From JBHJHP01 sp042219855 (GTDB taxonomy: Bacteria; Bacteroidota; Bacteroidia; Bacteroidales; UBA5342), in NCBI RefSeq assembly GCF_042219855.1, contig NZ_JBHJHP010000001.1, forward strand, positions 868,001 to 932,000: a stretch of DNA of 64,000 nt, read 5' to 3'. Positions 17,556-26,630 of the stretch are shown here, in pieces (position 1 is the first letter of the stretch; each line of letters begins with the position of its first letter). Under the pieces are notes generated by a model. It made no database searches, was not told where the DNA came from, and worked only from the letters and a program-made list of their open reading frames with translations. The translations under genes and the position numbers were made by a program.

Positions 17556-18410
17556 TCACTCTGTAACAGGTAAATTATACTTTGAACTTGCACGTGAAAT
17601 TGCCAGGCATGAGAAGAAACCGATAGCATCGTTATTCACATTACCTTCAATATTGGCTGGAGGACCACTGAACAATGGGATATTCCCAAAAGATTCCAGG
17701 TTAACAGCCTGAAGAAAATCATAGTAATCTCGGGATATCTGGATTTGCTCCAGGGTAAAGACATCACCTGGTTGTAATATCTCAGTTGAATCCGTCTGAT
17801 CGAGATATTTAACAACAATACCGTTGGTATAATTTCCATTGAAAAACTCATCGTTGGTTAATCCCCAATCTGTTACCGATTCGTTTAAAGGTTTATCATT
17901 GATTACAGATTTAAAAAGATAATTATTCCGTTCCGGAGGATCCATTGTAAACAACATGATTCCTACGAAATAACGATCAGGTCCTTCTATATATGTCCGC
18001 ATAAGATTTATGGAATCAACGGGAACAGGATAAGTCATCTCGTCTGTTGCCCTGTATTCTTCCAAAGCACCATCATCATTAATATCCACGTTTTGAATAA
18101 CGAGCTCATATTCAGTATTAAATTTTGCTGCAAAATCCCTGGGTGTGTAATACATTCCTGCCTGTTTTTCATTCAGATGTATTGTATCACCACCTTCGAG
18201 AATAAAAACAGTTGCGCCTGTTACATCCGGTGCTTCAGTACCATCAAAGAAATCTGCTGATTTGGTCAGACGGATCAGATGTGCCATCGGATCATTGGAT
18301 ATACTTCCATCCACTACAATCCTTGCATATGATTTATCTATTTGTATATCTATCCGTTCTGTACATGAAGCCAGAACAACCAAAAACACTATGTATAATA
18401 CCTTTTTCAA
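17556..18410 (-). CDS. DUF4249 lipoprotein, partner of the upstream TonB receptor
   Basis: This 284-aa protein begins with a TTG start codon at 18410; no ATG is near, and the sequence from TTG reads as a lipoprotein signal peptide (MKKVLYIVFLVVLAS then Cys16). The mature region starts TERIDIQIDKSYARIVVDGS, the usual opening of DUF4249, followed by ISNDPMAHLIRLTKSADFFD and GATVFILEGGDTIHLNEKQ. DUF4249 proteins pair with TonB-dependent receptors, as here: the receptor stop is 3 bp upstream. The pair probably forms an outer-membrane uptake unit with an unknown substrate. Confidence 0.85.
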   Translation of the reverse strand: MKKVLYIVFLVVLASCTERIDIQIDKSYARIVVDGSISNDPMAHLIRLTKSADFFDGTEAPDVTGATVFILEGGDTIHLNEKQAGMYYTPRDFAAKFNTEYELVIQNVDINDDGALEEYRATDEMTYPVPVDSINLMRTYIEGPDRYFVGIMLFTMDPPERNNYLFKSVINDKPLNESVTDWGLTNDEFFNGNYTNGIVVKYLDQTDSTEILQPGDVFTLEQIQISRDYYDFLQAVNLESFGNIPLFSGPPANIEGNVNNDAIGFFSCLAISRASSKYNLPVTE

Positions 18411-18413
18411 TCG

Positions 18414-20762
18414 TTAAAATTTAAAATTATACGTTATAGCCGGCAAAACCGGAAACAGATAAGTCATCTCAGCATACAACAGATTTGGATTATAATCTTC
18501 CTGGTAAAAATTGATCGTCCATGCATTATGGCGATTATAAACATTATAAACCGAAAGGTTCCATTCACTATGCCAGCGTTTGGATGAGTTCGGTTTTGGA
18601 GTATATGTGATACCAATATCAAGACGATGATATTCCGGCATCCGGTAAGAATTACGATCTGAATAAATAGGTAAAATCTTGCCGTTATAAACAAACCTGC
18701 CCGTAGGGAAAGTCACCGCATTTCCGGTGGCATATACCCAATTGGAAGAGATGGAAAAATTATCATTGAGCTTATAGTTAAACACCAGTGAAAGATCGTG
18801 AGTTTTGTCATATGGCGCGAGATAGGTTCGTCCGTGATTAATCTCCGGAATAGTACGTTCTGCTCGCGATAAGGTATAGGCTATCCAGCCATTCCATTTT
18901 GTCCGGTTGAACCGAACCAGCAATTCCATACCATACGCCTTTCCTTCCCCAACGCGAACCTCACCTTCAAGATACCGATTCAGAAACAGGTTCGCGTGAT
19001 CCCTGAAATCTACAGTATTGGTATACTTTTTATAATAACCTTCAATACTCAGTTCAATGCTGTTATCCAGGAAGTTTCTGAAAACACCAAGCGCAAACTG
19101 GTTGACCTCCTGTGGTTTAATATTCGGACTTGCCGGAAACCAGATTTCAAACGGGGAGCCGGAAGTAGCATTGGACGCAATCTGCATATACTGATAGTTT
19201 CGGTTATAACTTCCTTTTAATGAAGTGCTTTTATTCAGTATATAGGTAAAACCCACACGAGGTTCTATGCCCCAGTATGTGTTATAAATGTCCCACTGAT
19301 TATGTACAACGGAATCTGTAGGTTGATAGTTTTCATCATAATTATATACAATGGATTCCCCCATGCTTTGAAATGCTGAGATTCGCAGACCCAGTTTCAG
19401 TTTGAGTCTGTTACCTATATTAGGGTTTACGGAAGCATATATACCGTGTTCCAGTGCCTGGGTGCCTTTAATGACAAAATCCTGAAAAAAGGCAGAATCC
19501 GATTGAGCATAAAAAGCACCGGGTGAAAACTGATGCATGGTTGTACTAAAACCGGTCTGCAGGTTTATATTTTCTCTGATGTGCCAGTTAAGATCGTATT
19601 TAACGCCAAAATCCTTAACTCCGGAAACCCATTCAAATGAATTGCTTTCTTCCTCCGGGTCACTATTTCCAAGAATATACCGGTATTGTGTTCCAATCAA
19701 CGTCAGATCGCTCCATACATTATCACTAAAAATATGGTTCCATCTTAACGACATAATCTGATTCCCGAATCGCATTGCAAAAGTACTCTGCCCGAAGGTG
19801 TCATCACCAAGGTAAGCGCTTAAAAACACCCTGTCATTTTTTGAAAACCTCTGATTTAGCTTCAGGTTCAGATCGTAAAAAAAAAGTTTTGTATCTTTAA
19901 ACCTCTCCGGATCATACAATTTAAGTCCAAGGTCGGCATAGGTTCTTCTTCCCGATAGGGCAAAAGTTGTTGATTTAGTCAATGAACCCTGTAGCATCAA
20001 ACGCGATGAAATAGTACCAATACCACCCTGTCCGGATATTTTTCCGGGTGTTCCGTTTATTGATTTTATGTCAAGAAAAGATGAGAGTCTTCCACCTACA
20101 TTTGCCGGAATATCGCCTTTGTACAAAGTAACATCCTGAACAAAATCGTTATTAAACACTGAAAAAAAACCCAGGAGATGAGATGCATTATATACCGGAG
20201 CATTATCCAGGAGAATCAGGTTTTGATCCGGTGATCCTCCCCGCACACTGAAACCACTGCTTCCTTCTGAGGTAGCCTGAACACCCGGGAGCAGTTGAAT
20301 TGCTTTAATAATATCCACCTCACCCATGAATGCGGGAATGCTTTTTATCGTTGTTTTGTCCAGTTTCTGAATGCCCATTTGCACCGAACGCACATTTTCG
20401 TCCGGCTGTTTTCCTGATACATTTACCTCCTTAAGCTCCTTATTCACGGGACTCAAGGATATGACAACCGGCTTATCGACCGGCACACTTATGTTAACCG
20501 ATGACCTTTGATATCCAACGAATGTAACCTGGAGGACATACTCACCCTCTGACAACATCAATTCAAAATTTCCATCCAGATCTGTCGCGGTACCACGGGC
20601 TGTATTTTCAACATAAACAGCAGCTCCCGGAAGGTGTTCCCGGGTTTGCACATCCACAACAGTTCCTGAAACCTTATAGCCTTTATCCACAGGATTATTA
20701 TCGGCATAAAGATTCGCAAGTGCAAAAATTAAGATGAGTATACTTAAAACGTATCTGTCCAT
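18414..20762 (-). CDS. TonB-dependent receptor with N-terminal carboxypeptidase-regulatory domain
   Basis: The start is taken at ATG 20762 (MDRYVLSILILIFALANLYA, a signal peptide), giving 782 aa. Residues about 30-110 form a CarboxypepD_reg-like domain (KVSGTVVDVQTREHLPGAAV, DLDGNFELMLSEGEY). The plug follows (IQLLPGVQATSEGSSGFSVR, GGSPDQNLILLDNAPVYNAS), then a beta-barrel of about 22 strands. It lies immediately upstream of a DUF4249 lipoprotein gene. Such receptors import large ligands using TonB energy. Because no glycan enzymes, SusD or siderophore genes are adjacent, the substrate is not known. The leader contains an attenuator-like hairpin. Confidence 0.9.
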   Translation of the reverse strand: MDRYVLSILILIFALANLYADNNPVDKGYKVSGTVVDVQTREHLPGAAVYVENTARGTATDLDGNFELMLSEGEYVLQVTFVGYQRSSVNISVPVDKPVVISLSPVNKELKEVNVSGKQPDENVRSVQMGIQKLDKTTIKSIPAFMGEVDIIKAIQLLPGVQATSEGSSGFSVRGGSPDQNLILLDNAPVYNASHLLGFFSVFNNDFVQDVTLYKGDIPANVGGRLSSFLDIKSINGTPGKISGQGGIGTISSRLMLQGSLTKSTTFALSGRRTYADLGLKLYDPERFKDTKLFFYDLNLKLNQRFSKNDRVFLSAYLGDDTFGQSTFAMRFGNQIMSLRWNHIFSDNVWSDLTLIGTQYRYILGNSDPEEESNSFEWVSGVKDFGVKYDLNWHIRENINLQTGFSTTMHQFSPGAFYAQSDSAFFQDFVIKGTQALEHGIYASVNPNIGNRLKLKLGLRISAFQSMGESIVYNYDENYQPTDSVVHNQWDIYNTYWGIEPRVGFTYILNKSTSLKGSYNRNYQYMQIASNATSGSPFEIWFPASPNIKPQEVNQFALGVFRNFLDNSIELSIEGYYKKYTNTVDFRDHANLFLNRYLEGEVRVGEGKAYGMELLVRFNRTKWNGWIAYTLSRAERTIPEINHGRTYLAPYDKTHDLSLVFNYKLNDNFSISSNWVYATGNAVTFPTGRFVYNGKILPIYSDRNSYRMPEYHRLDIGITYTPKPNSSKRWHSEWNLSVYNVYNRHNAWTINFYQEDYNPNLLYAEMTYLFPVLPAITYNFKF

Positions 20763-20829
20763 AAATTGTGTGTTCAATATAGAAACACCAAAAGGTTTAA
20801 AAAGATCAAACAAGGTTGCAAAGCTAAAT

Positions 20830-20888
20830 AAAAAAGCAACCCGGTGGAAATTATAATGAGAAAGCTATTACTAATGTTGCCGGGTTGC
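20830..20888 (-). promoter_or_regulatory. Hairpin plus U-run in the TonB receptor leader
   Basis: Read on the minus strand, a perfect 9-bp stem (GCAACCCGG at 20888-20880 with CCGGGTTGC at 20844-20836) closes a 35-nt loop and is followed by six T at 20835-20830. This has the form of an intrinsic terminator, but it lies 68 bp upstream of the receptor start rather than after a gene. It could attenuate receptor transcription or end a short upstream RNA. No known riboswitch is recognised. Confidence 0.5.
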
Positions 20889-21114
20889 TGATTTCAAGAT
20901 TTTTACTTAACCAAAAAACATCTTTTATGATTACAACATTATGACGAATCCCAGGTATTTAAGTTACAAATCCCCTTATTTTATTAACATCTTTTATAAA
21001 TGTTCATTTTATGAATCCACCTGTTAGCATGTGTTTCAACAGCATTATTTTATAGTTGGTTACACTACTGACTGAAAACCGTTTATAAATGTTTGATAAT
21101 TGTTTTTAAAAAAA
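20889..21114. other. Shared upstream region of the TonB receptor and glyA
   Basis: This AT-rich divergent region has no convincing ORF. Apart from the leader hairpin on its left and the glyA promoter on its right, I see no clear element. Confidence 0.4.
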
Positions 21115-21145
21115 TTTTCAGCTTATCAATAATGGAGTATTTTTG
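21115..21145 (+). promoter_or_regulatory. glyA promoter
   Basis: TATTTTTG at 21138-21145 matches TAnnTTTG; a TTTT at 21115-21118 stands 19 bp before it as an imperfect TTTG. The start would fall about 28 bp before the glyA ATG. Confidence 0.55.
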
Positions 21146-21179
21146 TCGCAGAAAATTCACTCCTTAATATACTTATATA

Positions 21180-22460
21180 ATGAAAAGGGATACAATCATT
21201 TTTAATCTTATCCAGAAAGAATACGAACGCCAGTTAAATGGCATTGAACTTATTGCTTCTGAGAATTTCGTGAGCGACCAGGTTATGGAAGCCATGGGTT
21301 CTTACCTGACAAACAAATACGCTGAGGGTCTCCCGGGAAAACGCTATTATGGTGGTTGCGAAGTTGTTGACCAAAGTGAAAACATTGCCATAGAACGTTT
21401 AAAGGAACTTTTTAATGCGGAATGGGCAAATGTTCAGCCGCACTCAGGTGCTCAGGCCAATGCCGCTGTTATGCTGGCTGTCCTGAATCCGGGCGATACA
21501 TTTCTTGGACTGGATCTGGCACATGGTGGCCACCTTTCACATGGTTCTCTTGTAAACAGTTCAGGAATTCTGTATAAACCTGTAGCTTACTCCGTTAAGA
21601 AAGAGTCAGGTTTGGTGGATTATGATCAGATGGAGGAACTGGCAGTTAAGGAGAAACCAAAACTGATAATTGGTGGTGCTTCAGCATACAGCCGGGACTG
21701 GGATTATGAACGTATGCGTGCCATCGCTGATAAGGTAGGTGCTTTACTGATGATTGATATGGCGCACCCGGCTGGTTTAATAGCTGCAGGCCTGCTTAAA
21801 AATCCGGTCAAATATGCACATATTGTTACATCAACAACCCATAAAACATTAAGAGGTCCACGTGGTGGTATCATTCTTATGGGTGAAGATTTTGATAATC
21901 CTTTTGGTAAAACAACCCCTAAAGGCGTAATTCGTAAGATGTCATCCCTGCTTGACTCAGCCGTCTTTCCCGGTACTCAGGGTGGACCACTGGAACATGT
22001 CATTGCAGCTAAAGCTGTCGCATTTGGTGAGGCATTGACACCGGAGTATAAAGCATATCAAAAGCAGGTTCAGGTCAATGCAAAGGCAATGGCAAAGGCA
22101 TTTATCGATAAAGGATACAAGATTATTTCCGGTGGAACCGATAATCACTCCATGTTGATAGACCTGCGCACAAAATATCCTGAAATTACCGGTAAAATGG
22201 CTGAAAACACTTTGGTTCAGGCACATATTACACTGAATAAAAATATGGTACCTTTCGATGACCGTTCACCATTCCAGGCCTCTGGCATTCGTGTCGGAAC
22301 ACCGGCAATTACAACCCGTGGTCTCAAAGAAGATATGATGGCTAAAATAGTGGACCTGATAGATGAAGTTTTAGCTAACATTGAAGATGAATCGGTTATC
22401 GCAAAAGTTTCTGATAAAGTACATGCACTGATGAATCCCTATCCGTTATTTTCTGAATAA
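21180..22460 (+). CDS. glyA: Serine hydroxymethyltransferase
   Basis: This 426-aa PLP enzyme converts serine and tetrahydrofolate into glycine and methylene-tetrahydrofolate, feeding ThyA and purine synthesis. Landmarks are ELIASENFVSDQVMEAMGSY, NKYAEGLPGKRYYGGCEVVD, NVQPHSGAQANAAVMLAVL, the PLP lysine in VTSTTHKTLRGPRGG, and GTQGGPLEHVIAAKAVAFGE. Length is standard. It is monocistronic, with a promoter of Bacteroidota type and a strong terminator just downstream. Confidence 0.97.
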   Translation: MKRDTIIFNLIQKEYERQLNGIELIASENFVSDQVMEAMGSYLTNKYAEGLPGKRYYGGCEVVDQSENIAIERLKELFNAEWANVQPHSGAQANAAVMLAVLNPGDTFLGLDLAHGGHLSHGSLVNSSGILYKPVAYSVKKESGLVDYDQMEELAVKEKPKLIIGGASAYSRDWDYERMRAIADKVGALLMIDMAHPAGLIAAGLLKNPVKYAHIVTSTTHKTLRGPRGGIILMGEDFDNPFGKTTPKGVIRKMSSLLDSAVFPGTQGGPLEHVIAAKAVAFGEALTPEYKAYQKQVQVNAKAMAKAFIDKGYKIISGGTDNHSMLIDLRTKYPEITGKMAENTLVQAHITLNKNMVPFDDRSPFQASGIRVGTPAITTRGLKEDMMAKIVDLIDEVLANIEDESVIAKVSDKVHALMNPYPLFSE

Positions 22461-22483
22461 ACTGATCATTATTTTATACTCAG

Positions 22484-22514
22484 AAGCCGGCAAGCAACTT
22501 GCCGGCTTTTTATT
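22484..22514 (+). terminator. glyA terminator
   Basis: An 11-bp perfect stem (AAGCCGGCAAG with CTTGCCGGCTT) around a three-base loop is followed by a T-rich run, 24 bp after the glyA stop. Confidence 0.9.
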
Positions 22515-22560
22515 TATTCGCAATTATTGTATCTACATATTCATTCCCAAATTTATCCCA

Positions 22561-23304
22561 TCAAAAAACGCCTATTTTTATTGTCCCGGAGTTCTTTTCT
22601 GTTTCTACATTCAGGAGGTAAATTCCACTTTTAAACTTACTTAATTCAACCTCTCCGTAGTTGGAATAAAAACTCTCTCTAAATAAAACAACTCCGTTTA
22701 ACGCATAGATTTTAACATTGACAGGAACACTAACAAAATCATTAATCACAATATGAAGTAGATTTCCGGATATGTTCGTCCTAAAAAAATCTTTATCCAT
22801 ACCATTGCCTTTTAATGCAGTACCGGAACAATAGTTTTCCGACGCAGGACTTGGGGTATTAAATATTATCCATTCAGTATCACATTTACCATAACTTACA
22901 TCGGCACTCAGCGGAGGGAGGGTTACAGAATCAATTACTGTTGTTCCATCTGATTTATACAAGCCAAGATATTCTCCGTTAGACGCAGACAATTTAAAAT
23001 TTGTATGAAACTTACCTTGTACTTCTTCATCATCCGCCCACAACAAAAAATAGGTTCCCGGCTGCATAATGGTAATAGGATCACCCGAGGGGATTTGCCA
23101 GGTATCCACATTATCCTTTAAGATGAGGCCTGCAATATCAACTTCAAAATCATTGGAATTGAACAGCTCTATCCAATCTTCATATTCACCGTAATTATCT
23201 TGAATTGTTGAATTATTGGAGCTTTGAACTTCATTTATAATGATCTGTGCCTGACTATTCAAAATGAAGAATAGAAATAACAGCGAAAGTGTAGTCGTTT
23301 TCAT
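22561..23304 (-). CDS. Secreted lamin-tail-domain protein with type IX sorting signal
   Basis: The start is taken at ATG 23304 (MKTTTLSLLFLFFILNSQAQ), a clear signal peptide with an AQ cleavage site, instead of an upstream in-frame ATG. The 247-aa product has a lamin-tail domain (IIINEVQSSNNSTIQDNYGE, YEDWIELFNSNDFEVDIAGL, SGDPITIMQPGTYFLLWADD, SASNGEYLGLYKSDGT). Residues about 165-247 look like a type A C-terminal sorting domain: VNVKIYALNGVVLFRESF, ELSKFKSGIYLLNVETEKNS and the final GTIKIGVF. It is probably exported by the type IX system and anchored or released at the surface. Function is unknown. Confidence 0.8.
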   Translation of the reverse strand: MKTTTLSLLFLFFILNSQAQIIINEVQSSNNSTIQDNYGEYEDWIELFNSNDFEVDIAGLILKDNVDTWQIPSGDPITIMQPGTYFLLWADDEEVQGKFHTNFKLSASNGEYLGLYKSDGTTVIDSVTLPPLSADVSYGKCDTEWIIFNTPSPASENYCSGTALKGNGMDKDFFRTNISGNLLHIVINDFVSVPVNVKIYALNGVVLFRESFYSNYGEVELSKFKSGIYLLNVETEKNSGTIKIGVF

Positions 23305-23435
23305 TAGAGGTGTATTTTCAGAATAGTGAGCTTTGCAGGCACAAGTTAGGAATAATAAATATATCATTGAAATAATATACTGAGTATTAATAAAATGCAC
23401 CAGAACGGTTAAGCTAACCCGATAATTGGAGATAA

Positions 23436-23462
23436 AAAAAACCGCCCTGAAAGAGCGGTTTG
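23436..23462 (-). terminator. aroC terminator
   Basis: Read on the minus strand, AACCGC and GCGGTT form a stem around a nine-base loop and are followed by eight T. It lies about 18 bp past the aroC stop. Confidence 0.8.
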
Positions 23463-23479
23463 GCAATATGCTTAATATT

Positions 23480-24556
23480 TTATTTATAAATTTTGTTCAG
23501 CAACAGCATATCCAGCATAACGATGGCAGCCATCGATTCTACAATAGGTACTGCACGGGGCAACACACAGGGGTCATGACGACCTTTGGCCTTCAATACT
23601 GTCGCATTGCCTTCACTGTCAACTGTATTCTGATCACGTAATACTGTTGCCACAGGCTTAAATGCAACCCTGAAATACACATCTTCACCATTGGATATTC
23701 CACCCTGTATTCCTCCGGAATGGTTTTTCGTTGTTCTAACCTTACCATTACGAATTTCAAACGGGTCGTTATGCTGCGAACCTCTCAGCTGTGTTCCGGC
23801 AAATCCCGATCCGTATTCAAAACCCTTTACTGCATTTATGCTCAACATGGCTTTGCCAAGCTCAGCATGAAGCTTATCGAAAACCGGCTCTCCAAGTCCA
23901 ACAGGTAAACCTTTAACCAGACCTGTAATTACACCACCAATGGTATCACCTTCCTTTCTGACCTGATCCACCAGGTTTATCATTTTTTCAGCGATTTCCT
24001 GGTCAGGACAACGTATAATGTTGTCCTCAATGGTTGAAAGATCAAGCGCGGTGTAAGGTGTTTCCATATGCAAATCGCCCACACTCGAAGTGAAAGCTTT
24101 TACATCAATGCCATGTGTTTTTAATGCCTGTTTGGCAATGGCACCTGCAACAACACGGGCTATTGTTTCACGGGCGGATGACCGACCACCTCCCCGGTGA
24201 TCACGTATGCCGTATTTACTTTCATACACATAATCAGAATGTGAGGGCCTGTACACACTTTTCATGTTGTCATAGTCCCCGCTACGCTGATCTTTATTGT
24301 GTATCAAAAAACCGATGGGCGTTCCGGTTGCTATGCCATCAACAATACCGGAAAGGATTTCAACACGATCCTCTTCCTTTCTTGGTGTAGTAATCTTACT
24401 CTGACCCGGACGACGACGTGAAAGTTCATTCTGAATAAATTCAATATCAATTGGTGTTCCTGGAGGACACCCATCTATGACACCGCCAACTCCTAAACCA
24501 TGAGATTCACCAAAAGAAGATAATCTGTAAATATTACCCCAGGTATTTCCAGCCAT
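23480..24556 (-). CDS. aroC: Chorismate synthase
   Basis: This 358-aa enzyme converts 5-enolpyruvylshikimate 3-phosphate to chorismate with reduced FMN, the last step of the shikimate pathway. Landmarks are GNIYRLSSFGESHGLGVGGV, RRRPGQSKITTPRKEEDRVE, YRPSHSDYVYESKYGIRDHR with GGGRSSARETIARVVAGAIA, GGVITGLVKGLPVGLGEPVF, and GGIQGGISNGEDVYFRVAFK. It starts 18 bp after the stop of the SlyD-like gene and is probably cotranscribed with it. A terminator follows. Confidence 0.96.
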   Translation of the reverse strand: MAGNTWGNIYRLSSFGESHGLGVGGVIDGCPPGTPIDIEFIQNELSRRRPGQSKITTPRKEEDRVEILSGIVDGIATGTPIGFLIHNKDQRSGDYDNMKSVYRPSHSDYVYESKYGIRDHRGGGRSSARETIARVVAGAIAKQALKTHGIDVKAFTSSVGDLHMETPYTALDLSTIEDNIIRCPDQEIAEKMINLVDQVRKEGDTIGGVITGLVKGLPVGLGEPVFDKLHAELGKAMLSINAVKGFEYGSGFAGTQLRGSQHNDPFEIRNGKVRTTKNHSGGIQGGISNGEDVYFRVAFKPVATVLRDQNTVDSEGNATVLKAKGRHDPCVLPRAVPIVESMAAIVMLDMLLLNKIYK

Positions 24557-24574
24557 TGATTTGTATGCTATAGA

Positions 24575-25171
24575 TTAGTTACAACCACATCCGCTACCAC
24601 AACCACAGCTTTCTGCTCCGGCTTCTGTGCTGCAACTCTCATCTCCACAACCGCAACCACCACTTCCACAGCCACAACCACCGCTCATAATTCCGGCAGC
24701 TTCAGCCAGCTCATGTTCCGAAGCTTCACGAACTTCCAGAACTTCACCTTTAAAACACAAATCCTGCCCGGCCAACGGATGATTAAAGTCCATTTTAACA
24801 TTATCATCAGAAATAGTGACAACGGTTCCGTTTAATCTGTTACCTGAAGCATCCATCATCGGAACGACATTACCTTCAAAAAGAATTTTTTCGTCAATTT
24901 TTCCATCAACTTCAAAAATATTCTTTGGCAGGTCCACAATACGATCTTCCATAACCGGTCCGTATGCATCCAGATGATCAATAACAAATTCGTAGTTATC
25001 ACCCTCCTCAAGGCCCATCAAATTATCCTCAAATTTCTGGATCATCATACCTGCTCCAAAAACAAAAGTTAAAGGTGTTTCCTTTACTGCTTTTTCTTTA
25101 AGCTCACCCTCAACTCCCCCTGATCTCAACTCGTATGTAAGGGAAACAAATTTATTTCTGTCAATTTTCAT
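24575..25171 (-). CDS. SlyD-like FKBP peptidyl-prolyl isomerase with cysteine-rich tail
   Basis: This 198-aa protein starts MKIDRNKFVSLTYELRSGG and has the FKBP core TPLTFVFGAGMMIQKFEDNL with MGLEEGDNYEFVIDHLDAYG, an insert-in-flap (chaperone) domain around residues 75-120 (DLPKNIFEVDGKIDEKIL), and the closing DMNHPLAG-type strand (MDFNHPLAGQDLCFKGEVLE). The last 36 residues contain nine cysteines in GCGCGSGGCGCG-type repeats, a metal-binding tail analogous to the His/Cys-rich tail of SlyD. Here it is purely Cys/Gly, with no histidine. It would fold prolyl peptides and may store or deliver a soft metal such as nickel or zinc; the metal is not known. Confidence 0.9.
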   Translation of the reverse strand: MKIDRNKFVSLTYELRSGGVEGELKEKAVKETPLTFVFGAGMMIQKFEDNLMGLEEGDNYEFVIDHLDAYGPVMEDRIVDLPKNIFEVDGKIDEKILFEGNVVPMMDASGNRLNGTVVTISDDNVKMDFNHPLAGQDLCFKGEVLEVREASEHELAEAAGIMSGGCGCGSGGCGCGDESCSTEAGAESCGCGSGCGCN

Positions 25172-25280
25172 CTTTTAAATTAGTTTTTTGATGAATAAAA
25201 TATTTACTGTTTAAATTCAGTCCTGATAAAAATCAGATAACCTGAAAAATTTTTTGCAAAGATATACTATTATTTATAAA

Positions 25281-26459
25281 CTATGAACTCAGGTTATTAA
25301 CAGCTTTTTCAATACGTTTCAGTGCGTCAGCTATCACAGTTCTGGGAGCGCCTACATTAAGTCGCTGAAATCCTTCACCGCCGGGACCAAAATCAGCACC
25401 ATTGTTCATTCCTATCTTACCTTCCTCAATCATCAACTTCCTCAATTCCTTACTGTTAAGCCCAGTATCTGTAAAGTCAAGCCATAATAAAAACGAAGCA
25501 CCAGCATCAAATGGTTTTACCTGTGGTATATTCTGATGAATATAATCCAGTGCAAAATCAAAGTTTTGTCTCAGGTATATTTTTAACTGTTTTAACCATT
25601 CATCACCATTTTTAAATGCTTCCATTAGTCCAATGTATGCAAACATGTTACTGTGGGCAATATGGAGTGCATTTAAAGCATCATAAAACTTCTTTCTTAT
25701 TTTCAGATCAGGCACAATACAAAATGAAACACCCAAACCTGCAATATTAAACGTTTTACTTGGAGCCATCAGCGTTATTGAAATCTCTTCAGCCTTTTTT
25801 GAAACAGTTGCAAAAGGAATATGTTCATACCCCGGATGGACCAGATCACAGTGTATTTCATCGGAAATTACAAGAATCTGATGCGCATAACAAATTTCTG
25901 CAAGCTCGGTTAACGTTTCTCTGTCCCAAACAATACCGGCAGGATTATGGGGATTACTCATGATAAATACAGAAGCACCCTCTTCAGCCTTTTTTCTGAA
26001 ATCATCCAGATCCATTGTATAGGAATTTCCCCTTCTTTTCAGCTGGTTGAAAACAACTTTTCTGTTATTGGCTTCAGGTATACTGATAAACGGGGGGTAG
26101 ATTGGAGATTGTATGATCACCTTATCCCCTTCTGAAGAAAAAGTCTGCAGAGCCACTGCAATTGAAGGCAGCACACCGGACATAAACTTAATCCATGATG
26201 TATGGATATCCCAGTTGTGGTTACGCCGGATCCAGTCCGCTATTATCTGATTCATTTCACGAGAAGGTATGGTATATCCCAATACGCGGTGGTTGGCTCT
26301 TTTTATCACCTCTTCCATAATAAAATCAGGTGTTTCAAAATCCATGTCGGCCACCCACAAGGGTAAAATATCTTCGGTACCGAAATAATAATGACTGAAC
26401 TCATATTTAAATGTTGATGTTCCTCTGCGGTCAATCAGTTTATCGAAGTTGTATTTCAT
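25281..26459 (-). CDS. PatB/MalY-type PLP C-S lyase/aminotransferase
   Basis: The start is taken at ATG 26459 (MKYNFDKLIDRRGTSTFKYE), giving 392 aa. This opening and LPLWVADMDFETPDFI are typical of the MalY/PatB branch of class I/II aminotransferases, which act as cystathionine beta-lyases. PLP contacts include SNPHNPAGIVWDRETLTELA, VISDEIHCDLVHPGYEHIPF and the lysine in LMAPSKTFNIAGLGVSFCIV. It probably cleaves C-S bonds of cystathionine or cysteine conjugates in the cytoplasm. It stands alone, 110 bp upstream of the SlyD-like gene. Physiological substrate is not settled. Confidence 0.88.
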   Translation of the reverse strand: MKYNFDKLIDRRGTSTFKYEFSHYYFGTEDILPLWVADMDFETPDFIMEEVIKRANHRVLGYTIPSREMNQIIADWIRRNHNWDIHTSWIKFMSGVLPSIAVALQTFSSEGDKVIIQSPIYPPFISIPEANNRKVVFNQLKRRGNSYTMDLDDFRKKAEEGASVFIMSNPHNPAGIVWDRETLTELAEICYAHQILVISDEIHCDLVHPGYEHIPFATVSKKAEEISITLMAPSKTFNIAGLGVSFCIVPDLKIRKKFYDALNALHIAHSNMFAYIGLMEAFKNGDEWLKQLKIYLRQNFDFALDYIHQNIPQVKPFDAGASFLLWLDFTDTGLNSKELRKLMIEEGKIGMNNGADFGPGGEGFQRLNVGAPRTVIADALKRIEKAVNNLSS

Positions 26460-26604
26460 GAAATTATTTTTAAGCAAGCCTTCAAAATGCAGGTTTGTAT
26501 GGTATAATAAAGCATAAGAATCTGTATTGTTTAAATGGACACAAAAATAAACAACACAGAATTAAATGCAGAATCAAAAAATGAAAATATAACATTGAAC
26601 AAAC

Positions 26605-26630
26605 AAAAAACCCGGTTTCCCGGGTTTTAG
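26605..26630 (-). terminator. Intrinsic terminator after the small ORF
   Basis: Read on the minus strand, ACCCGG and CCGGGT pair around GAAA and are followed by six T. The hairpin begins immediately at the stop codon of the small gene at 26627. Confidence 0.75.

Noticed and set aside
20849..20884. Eleven-codon plus-strand ORF MRKLLLMLPGC as a leader peptide for glyA
   Set aside because: It lies some 300 bp before glyA, ahead of the glyA promoter, and the T-run is on the other strand.
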